A stretch of DNA of 64,000 bases from 66-474 sp035281745. GTDB taxonomy: Bacteria > Pseudomonadota > Gammaproteobacteria > Xanthomonadales > Rhodanobacteraceae. Positions 6,567 through 14,204 of the stretch are shown here, piece by piece (position 1 is the stretch's first letter; each line of letters opens with the position of its first letter). Under the pieces are notes generated by a model. The model was not told the DNA's origin, searched no databases, and was given only the letters and a program-made list of their open reading frames with translations. Both the position numbers and the translations under genes were made by a program. Where the stretch lies: NCBI GenBank assembly GCA_035281745.1, contig DATEDI010000010.1, positions 94,140 to 158,139 on the forward strand. Reading direction: 5' to 3'.

Positions 6567-8978
6567 ATGGACGACGAATCGACGATTGACAAGAAGGCGA
6601 CACCGAAAGCGCATTCTGCGGCGCGGGCGGTGCGCGCGCGCCTGAGCCTGCGCCGCGGCTTTGCCGCATTGGTCGCCGATCTCGCCTTGGCGCTTGGCAC
6701 GCTGCTGGTGTTGTTCGGGTTGTTCATGGGCTGGCAGGCGTGGCTGGCCAAGCGTCAGACCGATGCCGCGCAGACGCTGGTGCAGTCAAGGCAGGACGTC
6801 GCACAGAAAATCGGCTTGATCGTCGCCGACAAGCGCGCGCAGGTGGTGAAGGCACTGACGCAACCTGCATTGGCTGCGCAGCTGGCCGCCCACGACGATC
6901 CGCAAACGCGCGACACCATCGCGCAACACATCAAGGCCGAGGTGAAAGACGCCGAAGCCGTGACGCTGTACAGCCCGCAGTTGAACGAAGTGCTGCGTGG
7001 CAACCTCCAGCAACTGGGTTATGCACGTGCGGCACAACTGATGTCGGTGCTCAACGAGACGGACGTCGGCCCCGCGCAATCACCGCAATCGAAAACGTTG
7101 AGCTTCGCCGCCCCCATCACGGGCGCGGACGGTACGGTGCTGGCGTACGCGACGGTCGACTTCCGCGACACGCCCGTGCGCATCGCGCTGCATTCCGCGC
7201 AGATCACCGCGGGGCGACTGGAGCTGCGCCAGAGCAACAAGTCCGGCGACATCATGCTGGACAAAGCTGGCGAAAGCGGCGCCCCGGTCGGCGATGGCTC
7301 CGGCGTGCCGGTCGCCCACAGCCTCTACCACATCGCGTCGACCCCGCCCGTTTACTGGTTGCCGGTGACGGAGTCTTTCATCCGTGCGCTGATTCTCGCG
7401 GTGGTCGCGTTCTTCGTCGGCGTTGCCGTGCTGTGGTCGCGCCCGCGTTTGCGTGCCCGCCTGGGCGGTGCGCCGGTACGCGACGAGCCGGTGTTGTCCG
7501 ACGTGATCGCTGCTGCCCCACCAACACCCAAACCCGAGACACCCGTGAAGATCGCTGCAACCGCCGCTGTCGCATCAAACACCGCCCCACATGAGGACGT
7601 CATTCCCGACCGCGGCATCTTCCGCGCCTATGACATTCGCGGCGTGGTCGGTCAGACGCTTACCGAAGGCGTCGCCCACCAGCTCGGCCGCGCGATCGGC
7701 AGCGCGGTGCGCGACAAGGAACTTTCCGCAATCGTGGTCGGTCGCGACGGCCGCCTGTCCGGGCCGGAACTTTCCGGCGCGCTGATCGACGGCTTGCGCG
7801 CGGCCGGCGTGGACGTCATCGACATTGGTGCGGTGCCGACCCCGGTCAGCTACTTCGCGGCCTTCCAGCTCAACACCGGTTCGTGTGTCTCGGTGACCGG
7901 CAGCCACAATCCGCCCGATTACAACGGCTTCAAGATCGTGATCGGCGGCGAGACGCTGGCCGAGGACGCGATCCAGGATTTGTACCAGCGCATCGTCGAT
8001 GGCCGCCTCGTCGAAGGCCACGGTTCATTGCGCCAGTACGAAGTCCTGCCCGAGTACATCGAGCGGATCGCCTCCGACATCCAGACTGGGCGCGCGTTGA
8101 AAGTGGTCGTCGACTGCGGCAACGGCATCGCCGGCGACACCGCGCCGGGCGTGGTGCACGCGATCGGCTGCGAGCCGATTCCGCTGTATTGCGACGTGGA
8201 CGGCACCTTCCCGAACCACCATCCCGATCCGTCGGAACCCAAGAATCTTGCCGACCTGATCCTGATGGTCCAGAAAACCGGCGCCGACGTCGGGCTCGCC
8301 TTCGACGGCGACGGCGATCGTCTCGGCGTCGTCACCAAGGACGGCGAGATCATCTATCCCGACCGCGTACTGATGCTGTTCGCGCAGGACGTGCTCACGC
8401 GCAATCCGGGTGCGACGATTCTTTATGACGTGAAGTGCACCGGGCACCTGCAGCCGTTGATCCTGAAAGCCGGCGGCAGCCCGCTGATGTGGAAGACCGG
8501 GCATTCGCTCATCAAGGCCAAGATGCGTGAAACCGGCGCGCAACTCGCCGGCGAGATGAGCGGGCACTTCTTCTTCCGGGAGCGCTGGTACGGCTTCGAT
8601 GACGGTGTGTACGCCGCCGCACGCCTGCTGGAAATCCTGGCCGACGACCCGGAAGGCCGGAGCCCGGAGGAAATCTTCGCGACGCTGCCGAAAGGCGTAT
8701 CAACGCCCGAGCTGCACATCCAGATGCAGGAAGGCCAGAACCATCCCTTCATCGCGCGCTTCCGCGAACGCGCGCAATTCGACGGCGCGCGCATTACCAC
8801 CATCGACGGCCTGCGTGCGGATTGGTCCGACGGCTGGGGCTTGGTGCGCGCGTCCAACACCACGCCCGTGCTGGTGTTGCGTTTCGACGCCGACAACGCC
8901 ACCGCGCTGAAACGCATCCAGGACGCGTTCCGCGCGCAGATCCTTGCGTGCGACAGCTCGCTCACGCTGCCGTTCTGA
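6567..8978 (+). CDS. algC: Phosphomannomutase/phosphoglucomutase with N-terminal membrane sensor-like region
   Basis: 803 residues. The C-terminal 455 residues (from about 348, RGIFRAYDIRGVVG) form a complete alpha-D-phosphohexomutase: phosphoserine loop TGSHNPPDYNG, metal loop DGDGDRLG, sugar loop GEMSGHFFF and phosphate-binding RASNTTP. Such enzymes interconvert mannose and glucose 1- and 6-phosphates for LPS and exopolysaccharide precursors. The N-terminal 345 residues contain two membrane segments (about 34-58 and 271-290) flanking an extracytoplasmic domain, then a Pro/Ala-rich linker. Long AlgC forms with such an N-terminus are known from related bacteria; its role is not clear. The gene starts 9 bp after dut and closes this operon. 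Confidence 0.93.
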   Translation: MDDESTIDKKATPKAHSAARAVRARLSLRRGFAALVADLALALGTLLVLFGLFMGWQAWLAKRQTDAAQTLVQSRQDVAQKIGLIVADKRAQVVKALTQPALAAQLAAHDDPQTRDTIAQHIKAEVKDAEAVTLYSPQLNEVLRGNLQQLGYARAAQLMSVLNETDVGPAQSPQSKTLSFAAPITGADGTVLAYATVDFRDTPVRIALHSAQITAGRLELRQSNKSGDIMLDKAGESGAPVGDGSGVPVAHSLYHIASTPPVYWLPVTESFIRALILAVVAFFVGVAVLWSRPRLRARLGGAPVRDEPVLSDVIAAAPPTPKPETPVKIAATAAVASNTAPHEDVIPDRGIFRAYDIRGVVGQTLTEGVAHQLGRAIGSAVRDKELSAIVVGRDGRLSGPELSGALIDGLRAAGVDVIDIGAVPTPVSYFAAFQLNTGSCVSVTGSHNPPDYNGFKIVIGGETLAEDAIQDLYQRIVDGRLVEGHGSLRQYEVLPEYIERIASDIQTGRALKVVVDCGNGIAGDTAPGVVHAIGCEPIPLYCDVDGTFPNHHPDPSEPKNLADLILMVQKTGADVGLAFDGDGDRLGVVTKDGEIIYPDRVLMLFAQDVLTRNPGATILYDVKCTGHLQPLILKAGGSPLMWKTGHSLIKAKMRETGAQLAGEMSGHFFFRERWYGFDDGVYAAARLLEILADDPEGRSPEEIFATLPKGVSTPELHIQMQEGQNHPFIARFRERAQFDGARITTIDGLRADWSDGWGLVRASNTTPVLVLRFDADNATALKRIQDAFRAQILACDSSLTLPF

Positions 8979-9287
8979 CGCGCGGCGTTTTTGTTCCTGC
9001 TCGTCATTCCGGCGAAAGCCGGAACCCAGTGAGTTTGTCAGCGCGTAGCGAGGGTGAGCATCAAGGATGATGCGAACCTCCCGCCGCACGAAGGCAGGTT
9101 GTCACCCGCCCTACAGATCCCGTAGGGCGGGAGTAGCGTAGCGAATCCCGCCACACGAAGCCGGGTTGCCACCGCCCACAAGAGAAGGGGCGCCACCTTC
9201 TCCCGAGGGGAGAGGAAATCAAGAAGACGCGCCATCCTTGGCGCTCATTCGGTCGGCGCAGGCACAAGCTGCGCCAGTGTCGTCAGC
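8979..9287. repeat. Intergenic repeat cluster with several hairpins after algC
   Basis: There is no gene in these 309 bp. It contains TTCCGGC-GAAA-GCCGGAA (9007-9024), a perfect 7-bp stem with a GAAA loop. It also contains CCCGCCCTAC...GTAGGGCGGG (9105-9131), a perfect 10-bp stem, whose right arm could alternatively pair with TCCCGCC near 9146-9152. A partial CTTCTCCC...GGGAGAGG unit lies near 9199-9217. These look like dispersed palindromic repeats of the kind common between high-GC proteobacterial genes, lying between convergent genes where they may also end transcription. None has a T-run of a normal intrinsic terminator. Confidence 0.7.
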
Positions 9288-10988
9288 TCAACTGCGTTCG
9301 TCCGCGGTCTTTTCGCGCGCGGCGCGGAATTCCGAATCTTCGGACCAGTTCGGCCATTCGCGCGAGTTGGCAAGTTGGGTGCCTAGGCCGTAGAGCACTG
9401 GCAGGTCGTGCGCCATACCGGCGAAAGTCCAGCTGGCCTGCCATTCGTCGGATGGTTGATGGTAATGCTTGACGCCGTATTCGCGATCTTGCGCTGCTCC
9501 GGCTTGCTTGCCACCGTCCACCAGATCTTCGCCTGACCCGAACGACAGTGCCGGCACGCCGCGCTTGGCGAACGAAAAGTGATCGGAACGGAAGAAGTAG
9601 CCCGCTTCCGGGTGGCTGTCGGGCGTGAAACTCAAATCGTGCCGCTTGGCGACCGCGATCAGGTCATCCAGCAAACCGAGCTTGGCGCTGCCCGAAATCG
9701 AGAAATCGCGCGCCACGCCGCCGGGGCTCAGGGCGTCGGTGTTGATGTTGGCGACAGTCTTGCCCAGTGGATAAAGCGGGTGGCTGGCGTAGTACTCGGA
9801 ACCCAAGAGGCCCTTTTCCTCGGCGGTCACGGCGAGGAACACCACGCTGCGCTGGGGCTGCGGTGCGTGCGCGAAGGCGCGGCCCATCTCGATCAGCGCG
9901 GCGATGCCGGTGGCGTTGTCGACGGCGCCGTTGTAGATGCGATCGCCCGTGTCGTCGGGCGCGCCGACGCCGAGATGGTCCCAATGCGCGCTGTAGATGA
10001 TGGTTTCGTCGGGATGCTTGCTGCCAGTGACAAGACCCACCACGTTGTGCGAGGTGATCTTGTCGACCGCGACGTCATAGTGCGCGGAGAAGGTTTCGCC
10101 CCTCAGTACCACCGGCTTGAAGTCGCGTGTCTGCGCCAGTCTCTTCAGCGCTTCGAAATCCTGGCCTGCGCGCTTGAACAGCGACACCGCGAGATCGCGC
10201 TGGATCCAGCCCTCGACCTGCGGATGCTCGGCCGCGGGGTCGTCGCGCACGATGTCGAACTGCGCGTTGGTATTGGAGTTGCGTACCGTCGGCCAACCGT
10301 AGGATGCGGGCTTGGTTTCGTGCACGATCAAAAGGCCGAGCGCACCGCGGCGGGCGGCTTCCTCGTACTTGTAGGTCCAGCGACCGTAGTACGTCATCGC
10401 CTTGCCGCCGAAATCGCCCTTGCCGGTTTCGTAGTCGGGATCATTGACCAGCGCCACCGCGATCTTGCCCTTCAAGTCCACACCTTTGAAGTCGTCCCAG
10501 TTGCGCTCGGGCGCCGTCACGCCGTAGCCGACGAACACCAGCGGTGCGTGCTCGATGTCGACGCGCTTGGAGCCGTCCTGCGCGGCGCGCAGCGCGATCT
10601 CTTCGCCCTGGGTGAGTTTCTGCGGCTTGCCGTCAACGTTCAGTTCGATGGCCGGCGTGCCGCTGATCTGGAAGCGGGCCAGCGGCACGTCCTGGGTCCA
10701 GCTGCGCTTGCCGTCGACGGGGTCACCACCGGGTTCGAGGCCTGCCGCCTTCATCTGCGCGACCACGTAATCAATGGTGCTGGTTTCGCCGGTGGTGGCG
10801 GGACCGCGGCCCTCGAACGCATCCGAGGACAAGGTTTTCACTTCGTCGGACAGGCGCGCGGCGTCGAACGTCGGGGTGTAGGCGTTCTTGGCGGGTTCCG
10901 CGCCAGCGTGGGTGTCGGGGTTCTTGTTGTCGGCACAGGCGGAGACGGACAAAGTCAGCGCGAGTGCCGGGATCATCAGCCATTTCAC
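9288..10988 (-). CDS. M28-family zinc peptidase lipoprotein with PA domain
   Basis: Secreted 566-residue lipoprotein. Start is GTG at 10986-10988, preceded by AGGAG at a 9-base spacing; it gives a short signal peptide ending in the lipobox VSAC (Cys near residue 18). An inserted protease-associated (PA) region (about 110-230) precedes an M28 catalytic domain with the expected metal ligands: SAHWDHLGVG, YNGAVDNATG, VTAEEKGLLGS, NTDALSP and YHQPSDEW. Family members are aminopeptidases or glutamate carboxypeptidase-like enzymes. Substrate is unknown. The 40 codons upstream of the GTG lack protein character. It is convergent with algC and divergent from the amidotransferase. Confidence 0.88.
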   Translation of the reverse strand: MKWLMIPALALTLSVSACADNKNPDTHAGAEPAKNAYTPTFDAARLSDEVKTLSSDAFEGRGPATTGETSTIDYVVAQMKAAGLEPGGDPVDGKRSWTQDVPLARFQISGTPAIELNVDGKPQKLTQGEEIALRAAQDGSKRVDIEHAPLVFVGYGVTAPERNWDDFKGVDLKGKIAVALVNDPDYETGKGDFGGKAMTYYGRWTYKYEEAARRGALGLLIVHETKPASYGWPTVRNSNTNAQFDIVRDDPAAEHPQVEGWIQRDLAVSLFKRAGQDFEALKRLAQTRDFKPVVLRGETFSAHYDVAVDKITSHNVVGLVTGSKHPDETIIYSAHWDHLGVGAPDDTGDRIYNGAVDNATGIAALIEMGRAFAHAPQPQRSVVFLAVTAEEKGLLGSEYYASHPLYPLGKTVANINTDALSPGGVARDFSISGSAKLGLLDDLIAVAKRHDLSFTPDSHPEAGYFFRSDHFSFAKRGVPALSFGSGEDLVDGGKQAGAAQDREYGVKHYHQPSDEWQASWTFAGMAHDLPVLYGLGTQLANSREWPNWSEDSEFRAAREKTADERS

Positions 10989-11152
10989 GAAGGGGTACTC
11001 CTGCGGGGATGAGTGATGCGCCGGAACATCGCCGTTCCGGCGGCGTGGTCGGTCATTGATGCGCAAAGCGTCGCCTTTGCGCAAGGGACTTTCGTCATGC
11101 CGCTGCATCCCGCCGGCGTTATGCTGCGCGCAATCCAGTATGAGACACGACG

Positions 11153-11935
11153 ATGCAATCCTTGTTGCTGATCCAGACCGGCGAAGCGCCGGACCCTGTC
11201 CGCGCGCAATTCGGCGGCTTCGCCGCCTGGTTTCGCGCGGCGATGCGTCTGCAGCCGGCGCAGATGCGGGTGGTGCGGATCGACGAAGGCGAAGCCCTGC
11301 CGCGTCCCGATGACGTGTCCGGCGCCGTGATCAGCGGTTCCGCCGCGATGGTGACCGAGCGCACCGATTGGAGCGAACGCACCGCCGACTGGATCCGCGC
11401 CGCGATGGAGGCGCAAACGCCGTTGTTCGGCGTGTGCTACGGCCATCAATTGATGGCGTACGCGTTGGGCGGCGAGGTCGGCTGGTTGCCGGGCGGCCGC
11501 GAGATGGGCACGCAGATGATGATGCACGGCGACCATTCGGATACTGGCGTGGCGCGTGGGCTGCCGGCTTCGTTTCCCGCGCACACCACGCATCGGCAAG
11601 CGGTGCTTGCACCGCCGCCCGGCGCCGAAGTACTCGCCTGGTCCGAGCGCGACCCGCACCAGTTGTTGCGCTACGCGCCAAACGCGATGTCGACCCAATT
11701 CCATCCGGAGTTCACGGCCGCGTGCATGCGCGCCTACATCGACGCACGCGCGGATGTGCTGCGGGAAGAAGGGGTCGACGTCGCGGCAATGCGAGATGCG
11801 GTGCGCGAAACCGAAGCCGCGCGCGCCTTGCTCGAACGATTTGCGCATGCGGCGCTTGCATGGCAACAGGTTGCGGTGGGTAGGGTGGGAAGTCAGGCCA
11901 TGGATGACCGTTCCGGAGTTCGGGCAATCAAATAA
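11153..11935 (+). CDS. Class I glutamine amidotransferase (GuaA-amidotransferase-like)
   Basis: 260-residue stand-alone GATase-1 domain. The nucleophile elbow is FGVCYGHQLMAYALGG (Cys near residue 97), and the His/Glu pair is in FHPEF (near 183). These proteins resemble the amidotransferase half of GMP synthase, but many single-domain members hydrolyse gamma-glutamyl compounds or other amides rather than serving GuaA. No synthetase partner lies next to it, so the substrate is open. ATG at 11153 is the only start that keeps the first beta strand (LLLIQTGEAP). It is convergent with the rhomboid gene. Confidence 0.85.
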   Translation: MQSLLLIQTGEAPDPVRAQFGGFAAWFRAAMRLQPAQMRVVRIDEGEALPRPDDVSGAVISGSAAMVTERTDWSERTADWIRAAMEAQTPLFGVCYGHQLMAYALGGEVGWLPGGREMGTQMMMHGDHSDTGVARGLPASFPAHTTHRQAVLAPPPGAEVLAWSERDPHQLLRYAPNAMSTQFHPEFTAACMRAYIDARADVLREEGVDVAAMRDAVRETEAARALLERFAHAALAWQQVAVGRVGSQAMDDRSGVRAIK

Positions 11936-11984
11936 CCTCGATGCGCGAAGCGCTGCCGAATGCCGCGATCACGGACGATCGCAC

Positions 11985-12671
11985 TCAATAACTTCGCTGG
12001 CGCAGCCGTCGCTCCACCGCGCCCCGCGAAATCACCGCGAACAGGATCCCGAAGCCGAAGCCGGCCAGGTGCGCCCACCACACCACGGTGCCGAAACCCG
12101 GGCCCGCCCAGGTGAACAGCAATTGCAGCAGCACCCACATGCCGATGAGCAGTGCAGCCGGCACGCGGATGAACTGCAGGTACAAGCCCAGCGGCAACAC
12201 CAACCCCAGGTGCGCGCGCGGGAACAGCGCGAGATAGGCGCCGAGCATGGCCGACACCGCGCCGCTGCAGCCGATGATCGGCCGCAATTGTCCGGACAGC
12301 GTCCAGGCGCCGACCAAATTCGCGAACGCGCCACCGATCAGGAACAGCGCGAGAAACCGGCGCGAACCCAGTGCGCGCTCGGCGGGCAAACCGAAGATCA
12401 CCAGGAACAGCATGTTGCCGAGCAGGTGCATCCAGTCGGCGTGCATGAACAGCGACGTCAGCGGGCGCAGCCACGACCAGCCTTCCAGCGCCTTGCCATG
12501 CTGGAACAGGTGCGCCGGCACCGTGCCCCAGTTGCCCAGCACCGCATAGCGCGTCGCGGGCGCCGACAACATCAACCACAGATAACAGGCGACGCACGTC
12601 ACCACCAGCGTGGGCGTGACCCAGCGCAGATGTGCACGATGGCGGCTGGGGACGTCGACGAACATCGGCAT
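11985..12671 (-). CDS. Rhomboid-family intramembrane serine protease
   Basis: 228 residues with about six or seven hydrophobic segments. The rhomboid features are HADWMHLLGNMLFL (the loop 1/TM2 HxxxHxxxN pattern), GCSGAVSAMLGAY with the catalytic Ser in GxSG (about residue 135), and the catalytic His in WWAHLAGFGFG (near the last TM segment). It would cleave membrane proteins within or near the bilayer; targets cannot be read from sequence. It is flanked by unrelated genes and convergent with the amidotransferase. The C-terminal tail is short and basic (RRLRQRSY), giving no extra domain. Confidence 0.88.
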   Translation of the reverse strand: MPMFVDVPSRHRAHLRWVTPTLVVTCVACYLWLMLSAPATRYAVLGNWGTVPAHLFQHGKALEGWSWLRPLTSLFMHADWMHLLGNMLFLVIFGLPAERALGSRRFLALFLIGGAFANLVGAWTLSGQLRPIIGCSGAVSAMLGAYLALFPRAHLGLVLPLGLYLQFIRVPAALLIGMWVLLQLLFTWAGPGFGTVVWWAHLAGFGFGILFAVISRGAVERRLRQRSY

Positions 12672-12824
12672 ACCTTAGCGCGTCGCATTACGCCGACGGC
12701 GTTCTGTGGCCCTAACGAAAACACCATTCTCCCATCACGACTGGCGGCCCGGCGCACGGGTATAGTGCGCCACGCATCGACTCTGCGGGCGGCGCGTGCA
12801 TGCCCGGCAAAAAGGAGTGCAGCC

Positions 12825-14204
12825 ATGCCTGCCGGATCCCGCCGCACACCTCCATGGCAAGACCTTGCCGCGAACCTCCGCGGAACACTGTTGCTGCCGG
12901 ACGAGTCCGACTACGAAACGCGACGCCGCATCTGGAATGGCGCGATCGATCGGCGTCCACTCGCGATCGCCTGCTGCGCCGACGCTGACGACGCCGGCGC
13001 AGCCGTCAAATTCGCGGCACGCGAGCGACTTCCGATGACCGTGCGCGGAGGCGGCCACAACGTGGCCGGGCTGGCGGTGCGCGACGACGCGCTGATGCTC
13101 GACCTGCGTTCCCTGAATCACGTCGACGTGGATCCACGATCGCGGATCGCACGCGTCGAAGGCGGTGCATTGTGGCGGGACGTCGACGCTGCGACCCAGT
13201 CACACCGCTTGGCGACGACCGGTGGTTTTGTTTCGACCACCGGCGTGGGCGGGTATACGTTGGGCGGCGGCGTCGGCTGGCTGATGCGGCGTTGCGGGCT
13301 GGCGATCGACAATCTGCTCGAAGCCGACGTCGTGCTGGCCGATGGCCGCTCCGTCGTCGCGAACGAGAGGCAGCACCCCGACTTTTTCTGGGGCTTGCGC
13401 GGCGGCGGCGGCGGCTTGGGCGTGGTCACCCGCTTCACTTGCCGGCTGCATCCGGTCGGCGAAATATATGCCGGCGTGGCGTTCCACCCGGTCGGGAGCG
13501 CGGCGGATCTGCTGCGCGCATTCGCCGCATTCACCCGCGAGGCGCCCGCAGCATGCACGGCGATGCTGGTATTCACGATCGCCCCGCCGCTGCCTTTCCT
13601 TCCCGTCGAGGCGCACGGCAAGCGCGCCGTCGCGCTGGCCTTCTGCTGGAGCGGAGAACCCGCAATGGGTGCCGAGGCGATGCGGCCATTGAGTGATTTC
13701 GGCCGGCCGCTCGGCCGCCATGATGGCGTGATGCCGTACGCGGCGTGGCAGCAAGCCTTCGATGCCGCGGCGCCGGCCGGGGATCATTACTATTGGACGA
13801 CTTCGCAATTCGACGCGTTTGACGACGCCCTGATCGACGCGGTGGTTGCGCATGCGACCTCGCCTCCCGATTCGCTGTGCGAGGTGCATGTGCATCATCT
13901 GGGCGGCGCGGTCGTCGCCGTTCCCAACGCCGCGACAGCGTTCTCGTCGCGCGACGTGCCGTTCTTCATCAATGTGATCGGACACGCCGGCGTTGCGGAG
14001 CGCTTCGCTGCCGTCCGCGACTGGGTACACGATATGCGGGCGGCGTTGGCACCGCATGCGCGCACGGGCATGCAGCCGAATTTCACGGGCGCGGCTACCG
14101 ACTTGCGATTGCACGCCCACGACCGCGATACCCATGCGAAGCTTGCGGCGCTGCGCGCGCACTACGATCCGGACGGACTCCTCGCGCCCGTTCGCGACGA
14201 TTGA
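12825..14204 (+). CDS. FAD-binding oxidoreductase of the berberine-bridge type
   Basis: 459 residues. ATG at 12825 has AAGGAG 8 bases upstream, which overrides a very long open frame that begins far upstream. An FAD-binding PCMH domain (about 35-210) contains VRGGGHNVAGLAV, with the His that commonly carries FAD covalently, and GGFVSTTGVGGYTLGGGVGWL, where the second (Cys) attachment residue of bicovalent family members is absent. The C-terminus shows the BBE segment (MQPNFTG...YDPDGLLAPVR). Substrates of bacterial members vary (sugars, alcohols, aromatic compounds). Its 3' end overlaps by 43 bp, tail to tail, with the regulator on the other strand. Confidence 0.85.
   Translation: MPAGSRRTPPWQDLAANLRGTLLLPDESDYETRRRIWNGAIDRRPLAIACCADADDAGAAVKFAARERLPMTVRGGGHNVAGLAVRDDALMLDLRSLNHVDVDPRSRIARVEGGALWRDVDAATQSHRLATTGGFVSTTGVGGYTLGGGVGWLMRRCGLAIDNLLEADVVLADGRSVVANERQHPDFFWGLRGGGGGLGVVTRFTCRLHPVGEIYAGVAFHPVGSAADLLRAFAAFTREAPAACTAMLVFTIAPPLPFLPVEAHGKRAVALAFCWSGEPAMGAEAMRPLSDFGRPLGRHDGVMPYAAWQQAFDAAAPAGDHYYWTTSQFDAFDDALIDAVVAHATSPPDSLCEVHVHHLGGAVVAVPNAATAFSSRDVPFFINVIGHAGVAERFAAVRDWVHDMRAALAPHARTGMQPNFTGAATDLRLHAHDRDTHAKLAALRAHYDPDGLLAPVRDD

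Noticed and set aside
11556..12824. Apparent 423-codon N-terminal extension of the FAD oxidase
   Set aside because: It runs through the amidotransferase in another frame and antisense to the rhomboid gene; a good ribosome site and family start lie at 12825.
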